DNA from: Anaeramoeba flamelloides
Lineage: Eukaryota; Metamonada; Anaeramoebidae
NCBI GenBank assembly: GCA_027625915.1
Contig: JANTQA010000029.1
Location: forward strand, 496,001 to 560,000
DNA length: 64,000 bases
Direction of reading: 5' to 3'
The position numbers and the translations under genes were made by a program. The notes below the pieces were generated by a model, which did no database searches, had not been told where the DNA came from, and saw nothing but the letters and a program-made list of their open reading frames with translations. Shown here piece by piece: positions 1-14,068 of the stretch. Each line of letters starts with the position of its first letter. Positions within the stretch are counted from its first letter, which is position 1.

Positions 1-1600
1 GTGCAATGAAATAATATTGTTTTTGAAAATTATAATTGATAGGGACTTTATAACAAAGTAAAATTTTATATAAAAAACTTAAATTTAAGAAAAACCAAAA
101 TCATTTTGCCAATTTTTACTATTTAAAAAACAAAAACAAATTTTAAGCTAATTGAACCATGTTGGGAATTTATTCACAAATTCCAATTTGGTTTTCGGAA
201 AAAATATGATACTTGAATTGATGTATTAAATTTCTTAAATACTTATAATAAAATTAAATCTAATAATGAAAATTGAAATGATAAAACTTATATTATAATG
301 ATTGATATAGCAAAATGTTTTGACTCAATCAATTTTAAAATAATTAGAAAAACAATAAAAAAATTTATATTAAATAAAATTATTCAAAATTTTTTGTTAA
401 AATATTATCAAGGAAAAGGACTTGGTATATTCCAAGGAGATCCATTGTCGCCTATTTTATTTGCTCTAATTTCTCATTTTCTTTTATTGAAAATCATACA
501 ATTAACAAATCATTGTCAAATGTTTGCAGATGATTTAATCTTAATTATAAAAGGAAATAAAAATTATTTAAATATAAAATTAAATTCAATATATGAAATT
601 ATTATTCAATTTGGGTTAAAACCTAATAAAGATAAAACAGTTGTATCAAAAGATTTAAAAAAATTAAATATTTAGGTATTTATTTAGATAAAATTTCGCA
701 TATAGTTTATAATTTAAAAAAATCTAAAGAGACGTTTAATAGCTGTAAACAATTATTTAACAACAATTCTCTTAACAATAACTTAAAAATAAGATTATTT
801 AAATCATTTATATTAAGTCAATTAACATATGGATCAGAAATTTTTAATTATGAAATAAAAACTTTAAATTACTTAAATTCTTGGATTAATTCATGTATTA
901 CCGAAATATGTAAAATAAACAGAAACATGCCAATTCTAATTTATAAAACAGAATTTAAAATTGAAAATCTGGTAATTTCGGTTAATAAAAAAAAATTCAA
1001 ATTCAAAAAAAAATTAAAAAATTTATCTCTCCCTTATTTTTGAAAAATTAATAAAATTTAATCAAAGAATAAACAATAAAATCAATTGGAATTCAAAAGA
1101 TTTAATCGAATTGAAAGAAGAAATTTGCAAATATACATATAATGAATTATTGAATTCCAAGAGCTGGAAAGTGCAGAAATATTTCAAAATAATAAAATAC
1201 CAAAACTCTTTATTTAAAACCCAAAGATATTTAAGTTATCCTTCAAGCTAAACAATCCTAAAATTCAGAACATTTACTAACTGCTTAAATAGATACTATT
1301 ATGTAATAAATAAAAATTCAAACAAATATTGTCCTTTATGTTTAAAGTATGAACATAAGGAAACAATAGAAGATTTTAATCATTTTTTATGGGTATGTCC
1401 TTCTTATGAAAAAAATAGATTATTTTTTTTTAAAAAATTAAAAGAAATAAATCTTAATGAATTGATTTTAAACTGTAATAGTTTGAAATTATTTTCATTA
1501 ATTAATAATCGTGAAATCTATGATTTTACGCTTAAATTTCTGAAAGGGAATTTAAGTCTAAGGGCAACTAGAGTGTAATTTACACTTCTTCAACAATAAA
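1..1600 (+). mobile_element. Non-LTR retrotransposon (LINE), 3' part of a decayed copy
   Basis: The copy shows reverse-transcriptase blocks in order: FGFRKKY-like block near 190; motif A (DIAKCFDS) at about 304; motif B (QGDPLSP) at about 435; motif C (FADD) at about 523; and the GLKPNKDKT block at about 613. A KYLGIYLDK block follows near 660 in another frame, so a frameshift separates it from the RT core. A Cys/His finger typical of LINE C-termini (CPLC...H...C) lies near 1330-1400. The frame has further stops, for example TGA in the region before 298 and TAA near 1250. The 3' end reads agagtgtaatttacacttc and is followed by an A-rich tail at about 1598-1616. The 5' part, including any endonuclease, lies outside the window or is lost. 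It is a dead copy. The RT type is certain; the clade is not. Confidence 0.9.
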
Positions 1601-1616
1601 AAAAAAACAAAAACAA

Positions 1617-2647
1617 ATTTTGATTAACTCAATTTTTTTTTGAATGACCCAAATTTTATTCGCAATGTTAAGATTTAAAATTATGCTTTCTGATTTTTCA
1701 TTGTAAATTTTACTGCAAACTTTATTTTGTTAAAAAAAGCAATTGAATATCAAGATTAAGGATTAAAGGTCAAAATTTATCAATTTAAAATTCAAAGAAC
1801 TAACATAAGTAATCTTTAGTTTCAAGTAATATTTGAGGCACAAATATAAAAAATAATGATAATTCTTTATTTCTGTGAAGATTTAGTTTTATAATAACAA
1901 TTTGGAGATTTACAACATTCTTCTTTTGAACTACCTTGATGAAATTGAAATAACAGTAAAATATGTTAGATACTATATTTCTTAAAAGGGATTAATCCAA
2001 TTTGGATTCTTATTATCTTCAAAAAAATCCTGGTGGTTTTGATCGAATTTTACTAATAATTGACAATAAAATTTTTAAATTTTCTTAAAATAAGTATCTC
2101 ACTTTTTTTCTACTTCCCTATTTTTTTATACAAGAGTAACTTACTTTATGTCACAGATTTTTTCTTCCAGGTTTTTGTTTTTTAAATGGAATCACAAATT
2201 CCAACTTTTGTCTTTGAAAGTTACTTTATAACAAGAAAAATATGGAAAATGAATTGATAATTTTTTCCCATTAAAAAAAAAAATCCCAGTAAAGATTATT
2301 CAAGTTTTTCTTATTTGTTTTCGTTTCTTTACATTTTTGAGTGAAACAATTGTTGTTCAAATGTCTTCTGAAATCTTGAAATTTAAAACAAACTCTGAAT
2401 ATTAAACACACAATTCAATCCTTTATTGTTGAAATATTCGAAAAGTATCATATTGGATTTTTCGAAATCTTCGTTTTATCAATTCTATATTTTGAAATTG
2501 GTTTGGGTACTTTATTAAAAACAATTTACTTCTTTTTAATAAACATATCTAGAAATTAACTCACAATTACTTTGTATTTTTTTTTTTTTTTTTTGTCCTT
2601 TCCTTGCAAATAAACTTGTTTTAGAGCATTTGTTTTCGTTTCAGTCA
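1617..2647. other. Gene-free A+T-rich stretch upstream of the GOST gene
   Basis: No ORF or RNA gene is recognisable. About 2140-2290 resembles a decayed arm of the AATACTGGTATTTGAA-type inverted-repeat element seen at 3709. A poly-T run at about 2579-2594 lies about 50 bases before the GOST start codon. Any promoter of that gene should be here, but no motif stands out. Confidence 0.5.
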
Positions 2648-5600
2648 ATGAACCACCGTTTCACACTTTCGTTGTTTTTACTTGTTTTTCTAATTTCACC
2701 AACCTTTGCATTAATCGATGACTATTCACTGAAAACATCCAACCAATTCTTTAGATTGACTACCTTTGGGTTTCAAAAGGGAGGCACAATCGATTTTGAA
2801 GCGACTACCGATGTAAAACGCCTCTTTTTTTTACATGCTTTCTCTTCTTTATTTTTGAAGATCAATTTTTTTATTCCAAATAAAACCATTCACGCTCTTC
2901 ACATACCTCCTTTCTTTTTTTGAAAATACATAAAGTCTAATGGCCAAAATATCTGGTTTATGGCTTGTAACGAAAAAGAATACACAACCCTAAGCGAAAA
3001 AAAGCAGGAAGAAGCATGCGACAACATGGGATCAGAAACTTTTATTTGTGAATCAACAAGCAACCTTGAAATTTCACCCTTCCAATTCAATAAAACTGTC
3101 CAAGAAGAGGGTTATCGGTATTTTGTTTTTTTAAATTGTGAAAAAGATTTACAAACAATCACTTACCAGGTTTGTTTTTTAATTATTTGGCTTGAACTTT
3201 TTTCTTTTTTTTTTTATGTTGAGTCTGTTTCTTTTATTTTCAAAAAGTCGATCGTTGTTGTGTTTTTTTGTTCTTTTTTTTTGGAAAAACAAACCAACAA
3301 GCAAACAAAAAAACAAACCATTTCATCTTTTTTAAATGTTCTCATTTCATATTTTTTTTAATTCTTTTTTTTTTAATATTATTCAAAAGCTCAAATATAC
3401 TTTTATGAATCCTAATGGCCAATACCTCAGTTTAGGTTATATACCACTGCCAGGAATATATTTAGTTTTTGCAATAGTATGGGTTTTAATGGTTATCTAT
3501 TGGTTTATTAATTGGTTTAGGCATTTTAACATAAAAATTAAATTGCATAAATTTTTAACCTTTATTGTAATAGCGAAGTGTGTCGAGTTATTTATTTTTT
3601 ATTCATATTGGAAGAGTCTTTCAAAAAAAGGTATTTCACTTTTTGTTCTTTTATTTCTTTTTTCTTTAATTCTTCAGTCCTTGGGTACATTTGAAAGGAT
3701 AAGTAAATACTGGTATTTGAATTAAAAATGGGAATAATTTTTCACTTCCTTTTCATTTTCCTTTTACACAAAGAAAGTTTTCAAAGAAGTAGGTTGTAAT
3801 TTAAAAAGTCTATTTGAAAAAGGAAAATTGAAAATAAAGTGACAATTTTTTCACATTTTTAATTCAAATACCAGTATTATTTAGTAATTTCCCAAAGGTC
3901 ATAGAGAACTTTATTTCCACAAAGAATACAATTAAACCCAATAAAAAAACTCATTTATCAGCTTTATGGAAATGAATTATCATTTTTTAAAAGAAGTTCA
4001 TTTTCCAATAAAATTATCAGTCAAAAAATCAAGATCTTTTTTTTATTTGTTTTTTTTGGATCAAAAAAGAAAAATTTACAAAACATCTTTTTTGATGAAA
4101 TCTCACTTTTAGTGATTTCTGATACAGCAAATTTTTTCAACCTTGAATTTAGTCTTATTTTAAAAATACAATAAAATAAAATCAAATATTGAATCCTTGA
4201 AGATCTAAAAAAATTGATCATTTATTTTATTCACAAAAAATTTCTGAAATTTCTTTAAATTTAAAAGATTGTACAATATTCTTTTTCAAATATTAAGAGC
4301 AAAAATAGCAGAACTAATAGTATTCTCTTATTGAGTTGTTTGGGAATATCTATTTTTTTTTTTTTTTCTTATATAATTCTTAATTTGAATTAATTTTCTT
4401 TGTTTGAAAATCTTTAAAAAATTGAGAAATAATAGTAAAATCTATTAGATACTTTTAATTTTGGATTGTTAATAGCCTACTGAAATAATTAGGATTTGGT
4501 TCTTAATTATTGATTAAGAATTAATCAAATGAAAAAGAATTTCTTTTGGTTTTAAGTTGAATTTTCCAGCTTTTTAAAAAGTATTTTAGGAGGATATTTT
4601 TAATTTAATCATTTGGCTGATTTTTTTTCATATTTTTTTGTTCTAATAAAAAAAAGAAAAAATTGATCGAAATCTGGGTTTAATAGAGTAATTATATTTT
4701 TTTCAAAAGTTTAAAATAATTATTGTGATTTTTTTTGAAATCAATTGATTTTTTAGACTGAGTTATTTTAAAACTGAATGGTTTTATTATTCAAAGTTCT
4801 ATTTTTGTACACTTTCTTCACATACAACAAGATTTCTTTCTTCTTCCAAAGTTTATATATATATTTTTTTTAATAAATCCGACATATGTTGAATTTTGAC
4901 CTTTTCAAAAATGAGAAAAATGGATCTAAGTTTTTCAAAAATAATATTACATTTCGGAAAATAAACCCCATTCCAAAAATTTGGACACACCCAAAATCAA
5001 AAATAGGCAAAAAAAAACCCAATTTATTGTATTTTTCCAAACCAAATATAAAACAACATTTAAGTAACCCAGTATTAATGCTTTTATAAGTAATCATTTT
5101 AACCCAAATAAAAGAAAAAAAATATAAAACTCAAAAATAAAAAATCAGTGTGTCCAAAATAATGAAACGAGCTGAACAAAAAATGTATTGGTTAATTTGT
5201 TGAAATTTTACCAACAATTGTTGATAGATCAAATGTTAAGATACCATCTACCAATTTTATGTTATTTTCCAATTTAACAAACTCAACGCTAACCTTCTAT
5301 CAACCATTGAAAAAAAATTTCGAGATCTAACGAAACAGATTACGTAACTACAAAAAAGGAAATGAAAACAAATCAAAAAAGACAAAAAATGAAAATAGTT
5401 TGTAAAATCAAAATTCTTTCTAAATTGAATTTAAAGTGCAGAAATGATGTTCTTTCCACTGTTTAAACTGTGTCCAAATTTTTGGAATCTAGCTTAGATT
5501 TAAAAGTAAATATTTCTTTGATAGTAATCAAATTTTGACTGTTTTTTCAATTCCAGGAAGCGGTAATTTTTTTTTGAATTTGCTATGAACTTAACTAGAA

Positions 5601-8600
5601 TATTTTTTTTATTGATACTATCCCCTTAAGCAAGGTGTTAATAATTTTAAAATTCAATCAAAATATTTCAATTCTTTTAATAAAACCAGTGTTTACTTTT
5701 TAAAGTTATTTGAAAACCATTTCTTTTAATTTCTTAAATTTGAATAATCTAGAAATTGATCTGATTCTTCATTTATAAAAAGACCAAAAACAAGTTTTAC
5801 ATAAAAATGTGTCATTGATTACTCATTCGTGATTTTTTTTTAAAAAAAGAAGAGGTGATCGAATTTTTTTTCAAAAAAAATGTTTTTTTATTTTTTTATT
5901 TTTTATTGAGGAAGAAGTGTAATTTACACTCTAGATGCCCTTATACTTAAATTTCCTTTTAGAAATTTAAGCGTAAAATCTATGATTTTATGATTATTGA
6001 TTCATGAAAATAGTCTCAAACTGTCACAGTTTAAAATTATTTCATTAAGATTTAATTCTCTTAATTTGTTATAAAATATTAATCTATCTTTTTCATAGGA
6101 AGGACAGACCCATATAAAATGATCAATATTTTCTATAATGTCCTTTTGCTTATATTTTAAACATAGAGGACAAAATTTAAAAATATTTTTTTTAATTTTA
6201 CATCCACACCACAGAAATCTCATGACTTTTACAAAGTTTTGTACTTTTTCAAAGATTTCAGAACATTTACAAACCTTTCAAACACTTTACAAAACTTTGG
6301 AAGGATGAAAATCTTTTTAAAAGTGAGAAGATTCGAAAAACTTATTGGGTGTTTTTATAATGCATTATTAGAATAGTTCCAAAAAAATAAATATCAAAAT
6401 TTAAATTACCATCCAGATAAAAAATTGTCAAATCGATCTTAATTGAAAAAATAGTCTTAAAAGTTCTCATTTTTTTACTTGTTTTTTCTTCATTTTCAAA
6501 CAAAAACTCAAGTCCAGAAATTAGATTTATTTTTAGAATTAAAATAGGATTCAAAACATCAAATGAAACCAAAATCTAAGTATGTTCAATTAACCCAAAT
6601 TTGAATTTTAAACGTAAACATCAGCAAAATAGATTTTTTTGGGATTTTTTGTTGCTATGACTTTTTCTTATTCATGTAAAATTGGCTTTAAGAATTTAAC
6701 AAGAGGTATTAATTCTAGTTTGGAAAAACTTTGATTTCAAATATCTTTCTTAAACAGTGAATAATCAGTAAAATCGTAATTGAATAATTTCACTTTTCAC
6801 AACTATTTTACAATTAAAATCGATTTGACAATTTTTTTTCATTTGAAAATTTTATTTCATTTGACAATTTTTTTCCAGAATGATTACTTGAACCAAAATA
6901 AAAATGAATTTGAAATTAAATTTTGGATAATTTGAAAAGAATTTTTTCATAAAAAAAAAATATTTTTTCAAAACTAAAACTCAACAATTTAACAAATAAG
7001 CTTTATAATTATTGGATATAGATTTTAACTGTGTTTATACACATCTTCTAATTTTTTTTATTCATAATTTGACTCAATTAATTTCAATAATTACGATTTC
7101 AAAGTTAAAAAGTTGTATATTAAGCCACCTCCTCAATGAATTTTTCCATATATAGAATAAAATTTGAACAAAAATAAAATTTTTTATTTTTTTCCATTTT
7201 TCCCCTGGTTGAATCTTCTTTATATTGGGAAGAAGAGTTACAAAGGAAAAAGATCAAGTGGTTATTTGCTAATACTTTAACACTGAAACACAAAAGTATG
7301 AGTAATTTGAAAATAAAAATAAAAAAGTAAAGCCTAAAAATGTCCAAAGGTTTAAAGCAAATCAGATCAAAAAAGAAAAAAGAAATTACAACAACTTAAA
7401 TAAAGATCCCTAGCGAACATTCATGATCAATTATCAAATTATTAAATTAACCAAAAGTGTCGAGACTGTGATTTTGGGTGTTCTTAATTAAATTTCGCAT
7501 TGATTTTTTTTTTGATTTTTTATCAACTGCTTCTTATAGTGCCTTTTTAAATTTCTTTTTAAATTTCTTATTTTTTTTTTCAATTTTTGCTTTTGAATTT
7601 TAAACAAAAAAAATTTGGGTGTGTCTTTCCCTTGAACAATCGTGAAATCTATGGTTTTACGCTTAAATTACCTTTGAGGAAAATTAAGTAAAAGGACATT
7701 TAGAGTGTAATTTACACTTCTTCCATTAGTAAATAAAAAAAAAAACAATTTTTCACAAATCAAATACATCATTACAAAATCATTTTGATAGAAGATCATC
7801 AAATTAAGTCATTATTCTTTGAAAAACAAATATTTTTAAAAAATACATGATTTATCATCAAAAGCATATGATATATTGAACGCATACTTTATCTAGCAGC
7901 TATTTCTTCAAAAAACACTTATTTAAAATCAACTCTACAGCACTTATAACGCTTCACAATAATAAAAAATAAAAAAATATTATTTATAATCCAGCAATAT
8001 TTAAATTATCTATCAAGTTCAATCATTTAAAAATTTAGGTCATTAATTAATTGTTTAAATCGATATGATTCGGTAACAAAAAAACAAAAATCTTATAAAT
8101 ATAATTTTATCGTATTAACTCTCTTAGGAAAAAATTTTTTCGATCAGTAAGAATATAATAATCAATAATTTTCACCTCTTGAAAAATATCATAAAAATTG
8201 TGATCAGAAATTTTAATATGATCTATTTATGTAATGTCATACTAACAAATAAATTAAATTATTATTACGAATCAGTAAATGATTGTTAATAATTTTGATT
8301 ATTTAAATAGTTTTATGAGGATTAAGTTTAATCAAGATACTTTAAAATAAATTTGCCACCCTTTTTTCGAAATAACACACACACACATCACAGCACAGTT
8401 CTTTTATTTTAAATTATTTTATTTCATTTCATGCCTTCAAGATTTAATCTTTTATTCTAATTATTTTCAAAAAAACTTTACATACAAAAAATTCATAATA
8501 AAAAATAGGAATCCAAAATAAAACAACTACATATGTAGTTTATTTTTATGACGGAGTTTATGACTTTTTCTTTTATTTGACTTTACTATTTATTGCTAAG

Positions 8601-11600
8601 GGGTATTCAATCCTCAAACCTTCGTTCTCATTTAAGGAAATAAAAGATGTTGTACTTATTGTTTTGTTATTAGTTGTTTCATCTAAAATCGAAGGATTGA
8701 CTGGTCTTAATATACTTGGCTTTATTTGTTTATTAGCTATGGCTATTTCATATTTTGTTATTATCAGAATGCTGTTCCAATTCACAAATGATCATATTGA
8801 TCAACTGAAAAGACAATTGACTTTAATTAGGGATGCACAAATACACCCCATAACAACGCCCGTTTATTCTAAATATGTCTTATTTCAACGCTATAAAAAT
8901 TCAATTTTTCTTTATTTCTTATTAACAATAATAGTAAATAATTTTTTTTTTCTTTCTTTGTTTATTTATTATCAAATACTACAAGAAAAATGGTTTTTAT
9001 GATTATTATTATAATAATTGAGGAGAGGTGATTCAACAAAATTACCTCCTATCTGCAGTTAGGTTTTTTTTAATCTGAGAAATCAAAAAAACCTATGCAC
9101 TCTACGGCACTCTACTGCACTTTCTGATACTCGAAATTTATTTATTGTGTTTTTTTATTGTGGTTATAATTTAGGAAAGATTAGAACACAGTGGATAGTT
9201 TTTGTTTAAAAAAAGCAAAAGAAATTTTTTCTAAACAAAGAAAAGGAAGAGAGAAAGACAAGTAAGAACTGAAATAGAGTAAAAAAAGAATAAAATCTTA
9301 ATTAAAAAGTTTTTATTTTGTACCCCAAGTGTTGAATGGATTGGTGGCTGTTTTCAATTATTTTGAAAATTTCAAAGATCACCACCATAATTTATTTTGA
9401 TAAAGATGTCTAAATATTTGAAATGCTATACATCAAATGGAATAGGTTACTTTATTAAATTTCGAAATAGAACTTTTTAATAGTGTACCTCATATAAAGC
9501 GCTGAGTGTTCTAGAATAAGAATTTGTTTTCGAAATTTTCCTTTTTATTTTTATTTTTTTTTGGAAGTTTCCCAAATCCTATTTCCATAAAATCCCAGTA
9601 CAAGATACCAACCAGGTAAATTAGTCCCAGTACGAGATAACTACTCAAAAGATTGTACGTAAAGTTTGCCCCAATTGGTTTCAAATCGTTTCGCTTTCTT
9701 CAAACAAGTCTTGTTTGCTTCGTCGAAGATCTAATCAGAACAAGTTTAAGATCTAATCATGAACAAGTTTATTAATTTTTATAATGATTTTTTCCCCTTT
9801 TATCCCCCCCAAAAAAAAAACACTTTAATATTATGAATAGGAGTAACCCAAACATCTTATAAAAAGGGAATTTGGAAAAAGTTAAAAGTCTAAAAAATAA
9901 AATTTTTTTGTTTTTAAAATTATTATTTTTTCTTCTTTTGACTTCTCCAAACATTTTTAAAGACTAAGTTTTGTAGAATCTTCATGTTTTTTCAAATTCA
10001 ATGTTCTGGATTCAAGTTAATTTTATAAAGGTATTTTGATGAATTTTCTCTGAAAAAAACGAATTTGAATATAAATACAATTCCCCTTTGATTTTAAACA
10101 TGAAGGCTCTGATAATTTTAGACAAGATTAAAAAAAGGTTTATAGAACGTTTCCTTTTTATTTACCGTTTTATGTTGGAAGACCTATCAAATAACCTGAA
10201 AACTCTACTTTTAGCTACTCGACTTATTTTCACAAAAACCTTGTGGAAAATTTCTCAGATTTGGTATATCTTTTGTTTTATAAGGTAACTCCAAATAAAT
10301 AATTCAATAAAATAATTTGTTCCTCAGCCGAAATTTAAACTTTATTATTGAAAAAAAAAAAAAAAACAGTTTCTAAAATGGAAAAGTAACAGATTTTAAA
10401 TTCATTCTCTTCGCAAAATTAAAATCATGATAGCAAAAAAAGTTATTTACCTCAAGATGATTTTCTGAATTCTTTTAGTTAGTGGTGGGGCTTTTCTTTG
10501 AAAATAACTACAGCCAGTACCACTTTTAAGACACAAACCTCGAACGAAATTTAAGGCACAAAAAAATCTCAAATTAAGGCACAGCTTTCAAAATCTAATA
10601 AAATAATTTGTGTAAAAAAAAAAATTCATAAAAATATGCTTTAATTTGAGATTTTTTTTGTGACTTAAATTCGGTTAAAAGTTTGTGTCCTAAAAGTGGA
10701 ACTGACTGTATTCAAATAAATACAAAATATTTAAATTTCCACTTTTATTCAACAAAAAATTGTAATGAAAAGAGCACAGTAATTCAAAAAAGATCAATTT
10801 TTTAATTTTTTAGTGTAATACAAAAAACAATTAAAATGATCATAAATAAATTTCTTCAAAAAAAAAAAAAACAAATAGATTAAATTAGAACAATTACAAC
10901 AGAGATAAAATTTTATTGAAAATTAAAAAAAAAGCAATAAATGATTGAATTAAATATTTCCAAGTGATCTAATTTTTGTATTAAAAATTCATTACTTTTT
11001 TGTTTATCAAAAATAAGATAAATTATTAGGTTAGAAATAATTGGAATTTCTTTTTTATTTTTCAAAAAATATAAACGTATTGTTCATAAATTACCATTTC
11101 TCAATAAATATTTTAGATATTTACATCTTTTGCCATTTACAATTGGTAATATCGGTATTGAAAAGCAAAATATATTATCATTTTTTTTTTTTTTTTTACA
11201 AATTTTATTCGAGTTCTAAAAAAAAAATATTTTTATTTATTTGTTTCAAAAAATGTCTTATTCTCCTTTTTTAAACACATTATAATATTAATTGCTTTTT
11301 TATATTTTTTTTTGGCTAATTATTATTTTTGAAATATATTTCTTAGGTATATGCTTTTAAAATGTTTTTTGAAAAAAGTCCGTGGTTCCCAATTTTATCA
11401 CAAATTTTCGTTGATTTCTTTTTATTTGTTGGCATTGGTCTTACTTTCCGTTTGCGCGAATTTAATCAATTGTTCCATGAACCACCTCGAATGACAGGGA
11501 ATTTTCATGAACCAACTGAAGGATATGTAAGTATTTTTGATTATCATTTTATAATTTTTTTGTATATTTTTCACTTTTCAGAGGATAAATTTTTTTTAAA

Positions 11601-14031
11601 AAAAAAAATTAAACTAAAAGAGAGTAATCTTTTTTATTGATTTAATCAAAATATTCTTTTACAATTCTTTAATATTAATTAACACATTTATTTTGAGTAC
11701 TTTAACAGATATTCAATTTAACAATCTTTTCTTCAAAAACTAAACAATTATTTATTAAGATAAATTACTAATAAATTAATCCTTTTCTTTAAACATGATA
11801 ACCACAACCACTAAAAAAAATTAATGGGAATTTTATGTAACTATTGTATTACTAATCAAACACTCGAGATAAATAATATACATATGAAAGATTTTTGAAA
11901 AAAAATATGATGTTTATTATTATTAAAAAGTGTAAATTACATTCTAAATGTCATTATACTTTGATTTCCTAAAAGGTAATTTAAGCTTTAAATCATATAT
12001 TTTACGATTGTTCATGGAAATATACACCCAATTTTTATTGGCGAAAAGCAAAAACAAAACATTGAAAAGAAAAAAGGAAAAAGAAAAAGAAAAGAAAAAG
12101 AAAAAAAAAAGAAATTTAAAAAGGGTTTATAAGAAGAAATTAGTAAAAAATCAAAAAAAAAAAAAAAAAAACAAGACTATCTTTAATTAAGAACACCCAA
12201 AATCCCAGCAATGACACTTTTGGTTTCTTTAACAATTTGATAATTGATCATTAATGTTCATTTGCGGATTGTTGTTTAAGTTGTTGTAATTTTTTTTTCT
12301 TTTTAATCTGATTTGCTTTAAATCTTTGGACATTTTGACTTTTCTTTTTTGTTTTTATTTTCAATTACCTCATACTTTTGTGTTTCAGTATTAAAGTATT
12401 AGCAATTAACCACTTGATCTTTTTCCTTTGTAACTCTCTTCTTAAATAAAGAAAATCCAGTCAGGGAAAAAATGGAAAAAAATAACAAAGAATATTTTAA
12501 GATTGTAAATATATTACTAAAGAATTATTTTTTTTATTTTTTCTTTTATTTATTTATTTTTTGATATTAAAATATGAATAGGAAGCTGTAGATTCTGAAA
12601 TTGATGATAACCTCCAAGAATGGATACAAGGCATGCCCTTGGTAAAAAATTATTTTGATATAATTTATTTTTTTTTCTCTTTAGATTCTTATTCGTCTTA
12701 TTATTATTATTCTTTTTTAAAAATAATTGAAAATATATTTTTTTTGGAAAAAATTAATCTCAAAAGTTTTTGTATCGATAAAGTTTATTATTTAAAAATA
12801 TATAACCCGTTTTAGACAATTGACCAATGTACTTTTTTTTAGTAAATTATTTTTCACGATTTAACTTCAAAACGGAAATTAAAATAATTTTTCAAGGGTT
12901 AGATCCTTATCGAGTAGGTTAAATGTTTGGAATTTCTGATCCTGAAAAATTGGTTTTTGATATCTGTGATTTCTTTGATTATCAAAATAACTACATTTTT
13001 GAGAAAAAAGTAAAAATCCTATTTGGTAATTCTAAAAAAATTTTGACAAACTTTTCAATATTTTTAAATATAAGAATGGATTCTAAAATATTTTTTAATC
13101 TCATGGGTCTTTTTATATTTTTTGAAAATAGAAAACAAATAAATTTAATTTTTTAAAAAGTGAAGTGTTTTTTATCGTTTATCGTAAAATATATCTGAAG
13201 TTCAATAGATACGCACTTTTTTTCAATATTTTCTCTATTTTTGGTTTAAAAAACAAATTTGAAGGAGCTAAATACTTGTTTTATCAAGGTTTTGATTTTT
13301 TACTTATTTTGTTCTTTAAAAATTGATTAGTAATGAAAACTTAAATTTTCTTTTTCAGATTTAACGTTTTTCCCAAAACTCAAAAAATGTTTGTAATTAA
13401 TGTTTGAAAAATTGAATCTTTGATCAGGAAAAAGCCAAATAGATATTGTTAAACAATTGTACAAAAGAACTAACAAATTTCATTTTTTGAACATATTTGG
13501 AGAAATTATTTTTTTTGAATTCAATCTTTTCATAATCCAAAAATTAATAAACAAAAAAAAATCAAACTATGAATGTAGAAACAAACCAAACTGAAAAGAT
13601 AAACAAAGATTAAAAAATATCAAAATAGCAAAATTAAACACTTCAATACTGCCAATTATGCGACAACTAATTTGATATTTGTTAATAAGAAATTGACCAA
13701 GGTGTAAATGCTTACCTTTTTCAACATAAATATTTTTCTTGGAGGTGATATGTATTTTGTATTATTACTTAAAAATGTTAATTCTGAACCCAAATATGTT
13801 TTACGGATCGAATATTTAAGAAAAAAATTGATAATTTTGAATTATTTGTTTGAATTCGTAAAATATTTAAGTTCTGTAAATGGAAGTGATGCTAATAGTA
13901 AAACACGATCTGAACCCACGATCTTCCAAACAAAATCTGTTATTATTTTTGATAATATTTTAAAAAAATTCTGATTCTTCATTGATTATGCGATAAATTG
14001 ATGTACATTACCACAAAGACTGTTTTGTCCT

Positions 14032-14068
<37 letters not shown>

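Noticed and set aside
180-300. In-frame TGA codons near the RT core suggesting TGA read as Trp
   Set aside because: The element also contains TAA stops and frameshifts and uses TGG for Trp elsewhere; simple decay explains it.
3631-3725. Apparent early end of the GOST gene after two membrane segments
   Set aside because: The frame beyond 3630 runs into a MITE end, whereas a donor at 3631 joins in phase to the conserved block at 8539.
8934-9002. Reading exon 4 of the GOST gene through to the TGA at 9000
   Set aside because: That stop would cut off the last membrane helix, and no acceptor fits its phase; the GT at 8934 gives a phase-0 join to the conserved exon at 11347.
11948-12190. 80-codon Lys/Glu-rich ORF
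   Set aside because: A purine-only slippage tract inside a SINE-like repeat copy, not a protein gene.
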